This document shows, piece after piece, positions 42,160 to 50,641 of a stretch of DNA of 64,000 nt. This DNA comes from Moorena bouillonii PNG. GTDB lineage: Bacteria > Cyanobacteriota > Cyanobacteriia > Cyanobacteriales > Coleofasciculaceae. Position numbers and translations under genes: made by a program. The stretch is taken from contig NZ_MKZS01000001.1 of NCBI RefSeq assembly GCF_001942495.1, positions 2,935,665-2,999,664 on the forward strand, in the 5' to 3' direction. Under the pieces are notes generated by a model. That model was not told where the DNA came from, searched no databases, and saw only the letters and a list, made by a program, of their open reading frames with translations. Every line of letters begins with the position of its first letter. Position 1 is the stretch's first letter.

Positions 42160-42765
42160 TTGCGGGTCGAGCGACTTATGATTGCAGGTCGCTACATATA
42201 CCAACTAGCATTGTCAGTTATCACCAAATCATACTTCCCCTACGATTGGGCAACCACTCAACACAATCTGGGTAATGCCTACTGTCAAAGAATTGCCCAC
42301 GACAGGGATATTCAGAGCCTGATTGATCAAGGCACCGCTATGATTGAGTGGTATGTTACCAGGGATAAAATTCTTACCTTTGTTGTCACCAGTCACAGTC
42401 AGCAGCCCATAGTTGTGCCATCCTCTCCTGAAAAGCTGAAAACCTTGGAAGAGTGGGATAAAGACTATACCAATGCCTACCGCAACCAAAAAAATCAATG
42501 GATAACCGATCTATCCTCTCGTCTGGCGGAACTCGCTACAATACTAGATATTGATAACATTATTTCCAAGATTGATGGAATATTTGAGAAAGTTGGGGGT
42601 AAATGCGATCGCTTAATTCTAGTGCCCCATCGTTTCCTGCATTTGTTTCCCCTCCACGCTTTACCGTTATCAAAGGGAAATTTACTTATCGACCGCTTTG
42701 AAAGAGGGGTAAGTTATGCTCCTAGTAGCCAGTTACCAAATTTTGATATTGTGGCTGACAGATGA
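42160..42765 (+). pseudogene. TPR-CHAT protease gene remnant, internally deleted and truncated
   Basis: The frame starts with a TPR-type helix (YFPYDWATTQHNLGNAYCQ), jumps to VTRDKILTFVVTSHSQQPIV, and ends in the CHAT protease motif KCDRLILVPHRFLHLFPLHA, then RGVSYAPSSQL. CHAT is a caspase-like protease domain that uses the His in LVPH..HLFPLHALP and a Cys about 60 residues further on. The Cys part is missing; the frame runs into a second, oppositely oriented gene fragment. Between the TPR helix and CHAT domain the usual array of repeats is lost too. The gene is not functional. Confidence 0.75.
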
Positions 42766-42976
42766 AATCACGACATTTCCGAAGTATCTCAGTAAACCAA
42801 CGCAAGTCAGCATTATCTTCTACCCCTTCAATCCCATTCCGAGTGGCTAGGGATTCAGCAGCATCAGCTAAATCACCATCCCACTCTTCGATTACGTCAA
42901 GAGCTTCTAGCGCTTCTGGATTATTGGCCAGTTCGGAACGTAAGCTTGAAATCTGTTCTGATGTAAGTGTAGTCAT
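42722..42976 (-). pseudogene. Fragment of a small CHAT-partner-like protein
   Basis: From the ATG at 42976: TTLTSEQISSLRSELANNPE, ALEALDVIEEWDGDLADAAE, then RWFTEILRKCRDFIC and NLVTGY. I recall this family from cyanobacteria, next to CHAT/TPR genes; intact members continue with a hydrophobic C-terminal helix that is missing here. It ends exactly where the CHAT remnant ends, so one deletion fused the two convergently. The product may still be made but is shortened. Confidence 0.55.
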
Positions 42977-43069
42977 CAAGTTAGTAGAGTAAACTTGCTG
43001 AATTTGACAACAACTTTCAGTTTACAACAATTGTTATCGAAAATAGCGCTTTATATGCCGTTGCTTAAT

Positions 43070-43475
43070 AATGGAATGATTTTAAGCGCACCTGTGGAAT
43101 GGGGATATTGGTGGAACTGGCATCTTGCCAGTTTCAATCTATTTTCCTGCGGGCAGGATGCCCACTCTATAATGGAATGATTTTAAGCGCACCTGTGGAA
43201 TGGGGATCTTGGTGGAACTGGCATCTTGCCAGTTTCATGCTTATTTTCCTGGGGGCAGGATGCCCACTCTATAATGGAATGATTTTAAGCGCACCTGTGG
43301 AATGGGGATCTTGGTGGAACTGGCATCTTGCCAGTTTCATGCTTATTTTCCTGGGGGCAGGATGCCCACTCTATAATGGAATGATTTTAAGGGAACCTGT
43401 GGAATGGAGAGCTTGGTGGAACTGGCATCTTGCCAGTTTCATGCTTATTTTCGTGCGGCCAGGATGCCCACTCTA
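43070..43475. repeat. Four tandem repeats of 101/102 bp
   Basis: The unit starts AATGGAATGATTTTAAGCGC, continues with GTGGAACTGGCATCTTGCCA and GGGGGCAGGATGCCCACTCT and is present at 43070, 43171, 43273 and 43375 (periods 101, 102, 102). Each unit holds an ACTGGCATCTTGCCAGT palindrome. Related palindromes occur in the duplicated block at 22606-23309. Because 102 is a multiple of three, a frame of repeated 34-residue units is open (43099-43497), but I think it is a consequence of the repeat. Confidence 0.9.
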
Positions 43476-43655
43476 CTCCTATTCATTCAGAGACTGACGC
43501 AACGGCCTTTATATTATATTTATAGCAATCGGTGTCGAAATTTTGATAATTTTTCTTCCCTACTCCCTACTCCCTACTCCCTATTCCCTTTACTATATAA
43601 GGTACCTTAAATTTTGTTAAACCTACTCGACACTGCCTGCTTTCTTGAAACTCTC

Positions 43656-43757
43656 TCAGGGCATCCGTGAAATAAATTGTACCAACAGGGGGGCGCTAAA
43701 CAACAAAGCGATATCAATAACGGTGATAGTGGCGAAGCGAATCTTTTGACTACTCAT
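43656..43757 (-). CDS. 33-residue single-helix membrane peptide, copy 1
   Basis: The peptide reads MSSQKIRFATITVIDIALLF and then SAPLLVQFISRMP. A polar start is followed by one hydrophobic helix of about 20 residues. A ribosome site GAGGAAAT lies about nine bases upstream of the ATG. The neighbouring copy at 43838-43939 differs at only three residues (S2T, S3T, K5Q) and has silent third-base changes, which points to selection on the peptide. It lies in a 182-bp tandem duplication that also conserves 3' sequence (GCAGGCAGTGTCGAGTAGG). Possible roles are a small membrane regulator, a type I-toxin-like peptide or a photosystem-like subunit. No family name is known to me. Confidence 0.6.
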   Translation of the reverse strand: MSSQKIRFATITVIDIALLFSAPLLVQFISRMP

Positions 43758-43837
43758 AATTACTTATTTCCTCATTTATCAAGGTAGCTTAAATTGTTTT
43801 AACCCTACTCGACACTGCCTGCTTCCTTCAAACACCT

Positions 43838-43939
43838 TCAGGGCATCCGAGAAATAAATTGTACTAACAGGGGGGCGCTAAACAACAGAGCGATATCAAT
43901 AACGGTGATAGTAGCGAAGCGAATTTGTTGAGTAGTCAT
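43838..43939 (-). CDS. 33-residue single-helix membrane peptide, copy 2
   Basis: The peptide reads MTTQQIRFATITVIDIALLF and then SAPLLVQFISRMP. GGAGGAAAT stands nine bases before the ATG, a better ribosome site than in copy 1. It is upstream of copy 1 on the same strand, 80 bases between them. Coding region and both flanks are conserved between copies, with substitutions mostly at third codon positions inside the frame. Both are shorter than standard gene-calling limits. Confidence 0.6.
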   Translation of the reverse strand: MTTQQIRFATITVIDIALLFSAPLLVQFISRMP

Positions 43940-44643
43940 AATTACTTATTTCCTCCAGCTGTTATCTAAAACTTCTTTAAAGTTGATGTGAATATACTAC
44001 AGTCCACAATAATTCCAGTTCACGGACTTAGCTCACCCACCTTAGTGATTTTCCAGACCGATTGGTGTGATCTGGATCACAATAGCTACGGGAATCGGGA
44101 ATCGGGAGTCGGGAATCGGGAGTCGGGAGTCGGGAGTCGGGAGTTGGGAATATGGCATTAAAAATTCTCCCATTTGTATTTGAGTTGTAAACAGAATCCC
44201 TGATATAAGAGGCAAGAGGCAAGAGGCAAGAGGCAAGAGCTAATCAACTATATAGAGATTATCGGCAATGGAAACAACTGTAATCTTTGTTTACAATTCA
44301 TTTGGAAACCCGATCCCAATCCAGTGATTTTCTTTGATGCATATAAAATAAAATTTGTCAAGCCACTTTACTGAACTTTTAGTCTAGGCAAAATGTCCTA
44401 GAAGCCTGTGGTAAATTTAACTCAAAGACTGGAGAAGCTTGTCAATCGAAAAGGTTGGTATAGGGAGGATTCCGTTCCCTAGATTCTCATCAGTCAAGGG
44501 TGTATCTGAGGGTGTATCTGATTTTTATTTAACCGCTGGTAATGCAACTAGCTCGCTCCGGATTAGGTAGCGCTAGCCCTGTATCAAGAGGTAAACATCC
44601 AAAGCGGCAAATTAATTTGTAATCAGAGTTAAACATTCTGCTG
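43940..44643. repeat. Intergenic region with GGGAATCGGGAGTC tract
   Basis: The tract at 44088-44150 consists of GGGAATCGGGAGTCG units, and GAGGCAAGAGGCAAGAGGC units lie at 44208-44238. At 44286 is TTTGTTTACAATTCATTTGG, related to the repeats at 8380 and 8514. The rest, up to the bcsB start, holds no gene I recognise and presumably the bcs promoter. Confidence 0.7.
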
Positions 44644-47139
44644 ATGACACCCTTTTTTCGCAAGGCTTTTGCCCATCTACCCAAAAAAACTCCTAGGTCA
44701 CACCAATCAGATGGTCACTCTAGCGCTAATCAAGCCTCTACTTCGAGGAGGTTTGATACTAAAGCAGATCATCCTCGGCCTTCGTTCCCTAGATATTCTT
44801 TAGTCCTACTATTATTCCTCAGCTGTAGTATTTCCATTGGGTTAACTACAAGGTTAGTGTATGCCCAAACTGATGGCAGTAGCACCGATACTAACAAAAC
44901 CCTAAGGGAGAGTACCATCGAGGAACTCAAGGAAAAATCTCAACCCACCTTTGCTCTACCTTCCCCACCAACTAAAGCTCCTGAGATCGATGCTCCTGCT
45001 GCTGGTCAGTACATCCTAGAATTCAATCGTAGCCCAGTAGTAGGCTCTCGTCTTAGTTTAAGAGGCATCTATGACGAAGCACGGCTAGGGTTTACCCGTC
45101 CCCGAGATTGGCAACTCAAATCTGTTAAAGCCTCAATTCGCTTTCGCCATTCTCCAGCGCTCTATGCTACTCGCTCTAATCTTACGGTTCTAATTAATGG
45201 TGTTAGCGTTGGCAGTATTCCTCTCAACCGCCAGGAGGGGGAAATTGGGAATGTGCTCTTTAATATTCCGATCGACCAACTCCGTAACTACAACCAAATC
45301 ACTATTGCGGCGCTACAGAATAACTCTCCTACCTGTACTCAAGACCCCTATGATCCTTCCCTATGGACAGAAATTCTGCCGGATTCAAAAATAGTCTTTG
45401 ATTTTGAACCCCAACCGGTTTCTCTAGACTTCAATCGCTATCCTTACCCGATCTTTGATGACCTTAGTCTAGAACCAAATCAAATTACTTATTTGTTGCC
45501 TAAGAAGATTGATGATAATTGGTTAACTAGCACTGCTCGTTTCCAAGCTTCCTTAGGTAGGCTAGCGGATTATCGTCGCCTGAAGACCTCCTTAGTGAAA
45601 TCGGTTAAAGAGGCCAGTGGAACGGGGATTAATCGCTTTTCTGGTAATCGATTGGTAATCATAGGCACACCAGAACAACAGCCAGAACTCAAATCCCTGA
45701 AATTGCCCCTTCCTGTAGGAAACAATAAGATTCTCGATGCTAAGGACAAAGCCTTACCACCGGATGTCGGGGTCTTAATGTTAACCACCACTCCTGGCAA
45801 TGAAGCCGCAGTATTGGTAGCAACGGGTAATGGGCCAGAAGGAGTGGCGAAAGCAGTACAGTTTTTAGTGCAATCCCAAGACCGTCAAATTGCTACCAGT
45901 CAAGTGATCTTAGTCGAAAAGCTGGAGGAAGTGCCAACCCCTGCACCCCGTGATTGGCCAGACTATTTACCTCTAGAACCCACATTCAAGCTCAGCGACC
46001 TCAAAACTCCCTACAATCAACCGATTGAGGATATCACAGTCAGAGGTTCCGATTCTCCACCCATTACGATTGACTTCCGGGCATTGCCCGATGATCAGTT
46101 TGAGGGGAATAACTATATGAACCTAATTTATAGCTATAGCCCTCAAATTAATCCCAAAACCTCAGTAGTGGAAGTCAAGCTAGATGGCATTGCCCTGATC
46201 GGCAAAAAGCTAAAGTCCATCGATGGTGGCACTAGAGAGTCCCTGAGGGTTGCCCTGCCTACTGACAAAATCAACCCCTATTCTAAAATCGAGGTGGATT
46301 TTCGTCTTGATGCTCGGGAACGCCGCTCCTGTAGCAAAGTAACTGACCAACAGCTTTGGGGTACGTTGCACAGTGATACAAATTTTGAACTCCAGCGCAC
46401 CAGTGTTGCCAAAGTACCAGATTTGGGGTTGCTGAAAACTGGTTTCCCCTTTGCTGCTCCTCAGGATTTATCCAATACCGTTATTGTGCTACCAAAAGAC
46501 CCCTCAACCAGTGTACTGATGACATTACTAAAGTTCACTAACAGACTGGGACGGTTAAGCAAAGCAGAATCAATCCAGCTATCAGTTTACACCAAAGACT
46601 CTTTACCGACTGAGGAACGCAGTGACCATCATCTGGTCGGAATTGGTACTCAAAATAAATTTCCGTTTCCCGAAATTTTCTCCTCTGGTGACTTGAAATT
46701 AAAAGATTTCTTGACACGGCAGCGCAGTGATAGTCAGATTCAAACCTGGTCTGATCATGATGGGGTGATCAAAGAAATTATCTCGCCATGGAATAAAGAA
46801 CGGGTGCTGCTTGCTCTAATTGCTCAAACTGACAAAGGTTTAGATAAAGTCCAAGATTTCTTAAGCCAAGACCCACTATTCTCTCAAATCAAGGGAGACA
46901 CGGTACTAATTAGTGCTAACTCGGAAAATCCCGATAGTTATGACCAAAATTCTTATAATATGGATTTTTTCCAGCAAGAGCGAAAGCGTCAAATGGAAAA
47001 ACCTGAGTTGACTCAGCAAATTTTTAACTTCATAATAAGAAGTTGGTTGATGTTAGCTCCAGCTATTATAGCTGCTACCCTGATTAGTTACGGGGTTATT
47101 CAGTTTTATCTACAGAAAATGGCTAGGGATAGAAATTAA
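44644..47139 (+). CDS. bcsB: Cellulose synthase regulatory/periplasmic subunit BcsB
   Basis: The 831-residue protein has an N-terminal membrane segment acting as a signal (YSLVLLLFLSCSISIGLTTR). A long periplasmic part follows with two carbohydrate-binding-like and two ferredoxin-like modules (LNFNR-type QYILEFNRSPVVGSRLSLRG, FRFRHSPALYATRSNLTVLI, VVLPKDPSTSVLMTLLK). It ends with one transmembrane anchor, LMLAPAIIAATLISYGVIQF. BcsB binds BcsA from the periplasmic side and helps extrude the glucan chain. Its TAA overlaps the ATG of bcsA by one base (TAATG), so the two are translated together. Confidence 0.9.
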   Translation: MTPFFRKAFAHLPKKTPRSHQSDGHSSANQASTSRRFDTKADHPRPSFPRYSLVLLLFLSCSISIGLTTRLVYAQTDGSSTDTNKTLRESTIEELKEKSQPTFALPSPPTKAPEIDAPAAGQYILEFNRSPVVGSRLSLRGIYDEARLGFTRPRDWQLKSVKASIRFRHSPALYATRSNLTVLINGVSVGSIPLNRQEGEIGNVLFNIPIDQLRNYNQITIAALQNNSPTCTQDPYDPSLWTEILPDSKIVFDFEPQPVSLDFNRYPYPIFDDLSLEPNQITYLLPKKIDDNWLTSTARFQASLGRLADYRRLKTSLVKSVKEASGTGINRFSGNRLVIIGTPEQQPELKSLKLPLPVGNNKILDAKDKALPPDVGVLMLTTTPGNEAAVLVATGNGPEGVAKAVQFLVQSQDRQIATSQVILVEKLEEVPTPAPRDWPDYLPLEPTFKLSDLKTPYNQPIEDITVRGSDSPPITIDFRALPDDQFEGNNYMNLIYSYSPQINPKTSVVEVKLDGIALIGKKLKSIDGGTRESLRVALPTDKINPYSKIEVDFRLDARERRSCSKVTDQQLWGTLHSDTNFELQRTSVAKVPDLGLLKTGFPFAAPQDLSNTVIVLPKDPSTSVLMTLLKFTNRLGRLSKAESIQLSVYTKDSLPTEERSDHHLVGIGTQNKFPFPEIFSSGDLKLKDFLTRQRSDSQIQTWSDHDGVIKEIISPWNKERVLLALIAQTDKGLDKVQDFLSQDPLFSQIKGDTVLISANSENPDSYDQNSYNMDFFQQERKRQMEKPELTQQIFNFIIRSWLMLAPAIIAATLISYGVIQFYLQKMARDRN

Positions 47140-49730
47140 TGACTATTCCATTTTTAAAGATTAGGTCAAAACCGGGTCAAAGAGGCTTGGTGACGACACC
47201 CCAACAGCGAGAGAAACTAACAGTCTGGGTAGTGGAAGACTTACCCTATATATTTGGCGAGATTTTACAGTGGCTAAGTCGCCGTCAATTGCTGTTGCTA
47301 ATTGTATCTTTACTATTACTATTCATTCCTCTAATTACTGCTCGCCCACCAATTTGGCAACAAGGGTTGCTTGGTTTAATTTTGTTACTGGTGGGACGGG
47401 TGATTATTCAGATGGAGGAAGATAAACCCAATCGTAAAACCAGTGAATATCTCCACTTATTGTTGGTTTTACTTAGCGTTTTCACTACCCTACGCTATTT
47501 TTATTACCGCACTCGATATACCCTTAATTTTGAAGGGTGGCTGAATATCGTTTTTTGCTTCCTGTTGTATGGAGCAGAATTGTATGCGATCGCTACCTTA
47601 TTTTTGGCTTACTTTCAAACTATAAAAATTAAAGAACGTAAAGCAGTAAGTTTAGAAACTATTCCCCAAGAGGAGTGGTTTAGCGTTGATATTTACATTC
47701 CTACCTATAACGAAGATATCGAAATTGTCCGCAAAACAACCTTAGCGGCTGTAGCCATTGACTATCCGGCTGATCAAAAATCAGTTTATGTCCTTGATGA
47801 TGGCAGAAAGTATCCAGAGCGTAGGGAAAAGTTGCGCCAAATGTGTGAGGATATAGGCTGCGAACTCCTAACTCGGGATAACAATGACCATGCTAAAGCT
47901 GGCAATATCAATACGGCTTTTCACAATACCAAAGGAGATTTAGTCCTTATTCTGGATTGTGACCACATTCCCGCTAAAAGCTTATTGAAGGAAACTGTTG
48001 GCTTCTTTTTTAACCCTAAGGTTTCCTTTGTCCAGACACCCCACTGGTTCTACAACCCAGACCCCTTTGAGCGTAATCTGCTCACAGAAGGCAGAATACC
48101 TGTGGGTAATGAACTGTTTTATAAGGTGCTGCAAAAGGGCAATGATTTCTGGAATGCAGCTTTCTTTTGTGGGTCTGCGGCGGTGATTCGGAAAACCCAC
48201 GTCATGGAAATCGGAGGGATTGCTACCGAAACAGTTACCGAAGACTGCCATACTGCCTTCCGTCTGCACTCAAAGGGTTACGAGTCGGTCTACTACGACA
48301 AGATTATGGTGGCAGGTTTAGCGCCAGAGAAATTTTCGGCCTATATCGGTCAACAGGTACGTTGGGCAAGGGGAATGGCTCAGATTCTGCGCCTGGAAAA
48401 TCCCTTATTCAACCGGAAGGTGAATTTGAGCCTGGCGCAACGGTTGTGCTACATGAGTGCCACATCCCACTTTTTCTTCGGCTTCCCCCGATTGATGTAT
48501 GCGATCGCACCCACTCTATTCTTATTATTTGGCATCAATTCGGTTAAGGGTCTCGGTTTTGAAACCTTGTGCTATGCTCTGCCTCACGTTATCTTATCGA
48601 TGCAGACCAACCACATTCCCTACAAGCACGTCCGTTTTTCCTTCTGGAACGAGATTTTTGAATTTGCCCTGTCATTCCAGGCGGGAATTGTTACCCTCTT
48701 AGCTCTGATTAATCCTAAGTTAGGGTCTTTCAATGTTACCGATAAAGGGATGAATGTTACCAAGCGCAGCTTTGATTTTGATTCGGTAAAGTACCTGGTG
48801 TTAGTGGCTGCACTGGCTACTGCTGCCTTGTTTACTGTACCCCTGTGGCTATGGTTAAGACCAGAGGATAGCCAAGCGGTGATTGTTAATGTGTTTTGGT
48901 CTATCTTTAACTTAATCCTGCTGATTGCTGCTTGTCTAGTTGCTTTCGAGCAACCCCAACTCCGTCGATCCCACCGGATGCCAAGGAAGTTAACGGCTGT
49001 GATTCATACTCCACACCACCGTTGGATCGGTAAAACCGTTAATATTAGTGAAAGTGGCGTCCAAATTCTGCTGAATACCCTACCCAACATCCCTGATGAA
49101 ATTAGAGTGGAAATCGAAGGAGACTACGGACACAAGTGCTTGGTCCGAGGGCGGGTGGTTCGAGAAGTTGCCATGGGGGAGCAGGTGAGGCTATTTGTTG
49201 ATTTTATTGAGCTCACCCGTACTCAGCACGATGATCTGGTTTTAGTTATTTATTCTGATGTCAATGAGTGGTATTCCCAGAGACGATCTCAGACAGACCA
49301 TCCTCTGGAATCCCTTAAGTTTATTGCTACGAGTATCAGACGAGTCTTCCGTGAATTCCGACCAGCTAAACAGACGAAGGTACGTCAACAGGTTCAAACG
49401 CCGGTGGAATTATACTGGGATTACTGGAAAAACTATTCCGTTAGCGCGACAATCACGGAAATTGGAACTCATGATTTACGGTTGGAATTAGATGGCAGCC
49501 AGATTAGCAATCTCGATATCATGCAGCAGACTAAACCCATGATCAGTTTACTGGTAACTCAGGAATCTAATCACTTACAAGATTTGAGCTTTTTGGCTAA
49601 GGTCGAAACTATAGAGGAGTTAGTTGATACCGGATCTGTTGATTCGATTGCGATCGAGTTAAGTTTCCCAGAATCAATGAAACAACAGCAACGGCTCAAA
49701 ATTCCACAGCTTCTCGATCGTTTAGATTGA
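47139..49730 (+). CDS. bcsA: Cellulose synthase catalytic subunit BcsA (UDP-forming, PilZ)
   Basis: The 863-residue protein has N-terminal membrane helices, then the GT2 domain. It contains IPTYNEDIEIVRKTTLAAVA, YVLDDGRK (about 217), ILDCDHIPAK (about 273), TETVTEDCHTAFRLH (about 366) and GQQVRWARGMAQ (QxxRW, about 405), which are the D, DxD, TED and QxxRW motifs. More membrane helices and a PilZ domain follow, with RRSHRMPRK (RxxxR, about 609) and NISESGV (about 635) for c-di-GMP. It makes beta-1,4-glucan from UDP-glucose when c-di-GMP is bound. No BcsC/BcsZ is nearby, as is usual for cyanobacteria. Confidence 0.95.
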   Translation: MTIPFLKIRSKPGQRGLVTTPQQREKLTVWVVEDLPYIFGEILQWLSRRQLLLLIVSLLLLFIPLITARPPIWQQGLLGLILLLVGRVIIQMEEDKPNRKTSEYLHLLLVLLSVFTTLRYFYYRTRYTLNFEGWLNIVFCFLLYGAELYAIATLFLAYFQTIKIKERKAVSLETIPQEEWFSVDIYIPTYNEDIEIVRKTTLAAVAIDYPADQKSVYVLDDGRKYPERREKLRQMCEDIGCELLTRDNNDHAKAGNINTAFHNTKGDLVLILDCDHIPAKSLLKETVGFFFNPKVSFVQTPHWFYNPDPFERNLLTEGRIPVGNELFYKVLQKGNDFWNAAFFCGSAAVIRKTHVMEIGGIATETVTEDCHTAFRLHSKGYESVYYDKIMVAGLAPEKFSAYIGQQVRWARGMAQILRLENPLFNRKVNLSLAQRLCYMSATSHFFFGFPRLMYAIAPTLFLLFGINSVKGLGFETLCYALPHVILSMQTNHIPYKHVRFSFWNEIFEFALSFQAGIVTLLALINPKLGSFNVTDKGMNVTKRSFDFDSVKYLVLVAALATAALFTVPLWLWLRPEDSQAVIVNVFWSIFNLILLIAACLVAFEQPQLRRSHRMPRKLTAVIHTPHHRWIGKTVNISESGVQILLNTLPNIPDEIRVEIEGDYGHKCLVRGRVVREVAMGEQVRLFVDFIELTRTQHDDLVLVIYSDVNEWYSQRRSQTDHPLESLKFIATSIRRVFREFRPAKQTKVRQQVQTPVELYWDYWKNYSVSATITEIGTHDLRLELDGSQISNLDIMQQTKPMISLLVTQESNHLQDLSFLAKVETIEELVDTGSVDSIAIELSFPESMKQQQRLKIPQLLDRLD

Positions 49731-49757
49731 TGGTAAACAGAACAAGGAATAGGGAAA

Positions 49758-50353
49758 ATGAACCCTTTAACTCTTGACCTGCGACCAGTCCTCAGGTTAA
49801 CCCACCGAGAATTTGAGAAAATTGCAGTAGCTAACCGGGATTTGCGGTTGGAACTGACTGCTGATGGAGAACTGATTGTTATGCCCCCAACAGGAGGAAA
49901 TACCGGTAGGCGTAATGCTGATATAACCTACCAACTGCAAGCTTGGAATCGTCAGACCCAACTTGAGGTGCGACCCGTGGCGAATTTAATAATTAGATGC
50001 GGAAAGCGCACCTAGGGGAAGTTTTCGACTCCTCTACTGTCTTTCAACTCCCCAATGGAGCAGGACGTTCCCCTGATGCAGCTTGGGTTAGCTCAGACCG
50101 ATGGAACAGCCTTAGTCTTGAGGAACAAGAAAGCTTTCCACCTCTATGTCCTGACTTTGTGATTGAATTGCGCTCCAAAACTGATTCTCTGACATCTCTA
50201 GAGAACAAGATGCTGGAGTATATGGATAATGGCAAACAGCTTGAGATATACCGTTCTGGTCAAGCAAAAGAAATTCTACAATCTCCCCAGATTCTTTCTG
50301 GTGAGCAGGTATTACCTGATTTCCGATTGGATTTGAAGTTGATTTGGATTTGA
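49758..50353 (+). pseudogene. Uma2-family (DUF820) endonuclease broken by a 50-bp repeat
   Basis: The N-terminal part (LTHREFEKIAVANRDLRLEL, TADGELIVMPPTGG, ADITYQLQAWNRQTQ) and the C-terminal part (GEVFDSSTVFQLPNGAGRSP, DAAWVSSDRW, CPDFVIELRSKTDSL, KMLEYMDNGKQ) are the two halves of a typical Uma2 protein of about 190 residues, a PD-(D/E)xK nuclease fold (D in SPDAAWV, E and K in ELRSKT). They are in different frames because a palindromic repeat of 50 bp lies at 49964-50013. Removing it would restore NRQTQ-LGEVFDSST exactly. The gene is dead unless the second half is used alone. Confidence 0.9.
49964..50013. mobile_element. 50-bp palindromic repeat inserted in the Uma2 gene
   Basis: It starts TGAGGTGCGACCCGTGGCGA and ends GCGGAAAGCGCACCT; AGGTGCG and CGCACCT are the outer arms. 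The same element appears at 2986-3033 inside another repeat, near 56990-57033, and near 60622-60645. It is non-coding and shifts the frame (50 is not a multiple of three). Confidence 0.85.
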
Positions 50354-50433
50354 CATCTCCCCTCTTTGAAAAAAGGGGATTCTAAACCGAATAACTACAC
50401 TGGATATAGCCCATAATAATTCATGCGATCGCT

Positions 50434-50606
50434 TATAGCGTTTATCATATTTATGAGGTACACATTGTTTTTTCCCTCTTCCCTTAATTACCCTCCTGGG
50501 AGGGTTTAGGGGTGGCTTCCTCTTCCCTCTTCCCTCTTCCCTGCTCCGAAGTCCCTGCTCCCTAAAACCCAGATATTTGTACCTCATGGGTATAAAACTT
50601 GCTATA
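50434..50606. mobile_element. MITE-like element with TATAGC...GAGGTAC inverted ends
   Basis: The left end TATAGCGTTTATCATATTTA, then TGAGGTACA, is the inverse of the right end TGTACCTCATGGGTATAAAA, then CTTGCTATA. The length is 173 bp. The interior has CTCTTCCC units, CTCCTGGGAGGGTTTAGG and CCCTAAAACCCAG. This is the best preserved copy of the family in this window. It ends 35 bases before the start of the STAND gene and could carry that gene's promoter. Confidence 0.8.
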
Positions 50607-50641
50607 TATTATATCATAATAAACTATAATCAAAACCGTAT

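Noticed and set aside
43070-43475. CRISPR-like regular spacing of about 101 bp
   Set aside because: The whole unit is repeated including the supposed spacers; it is a tandem repeat.
43099-43497. 132-residue protein of repeated WNWHLASF units
   Set aside because: Explained by the 102-bp repeats. The palindromes inside and related non-coding copies near 22800 speak against coding.
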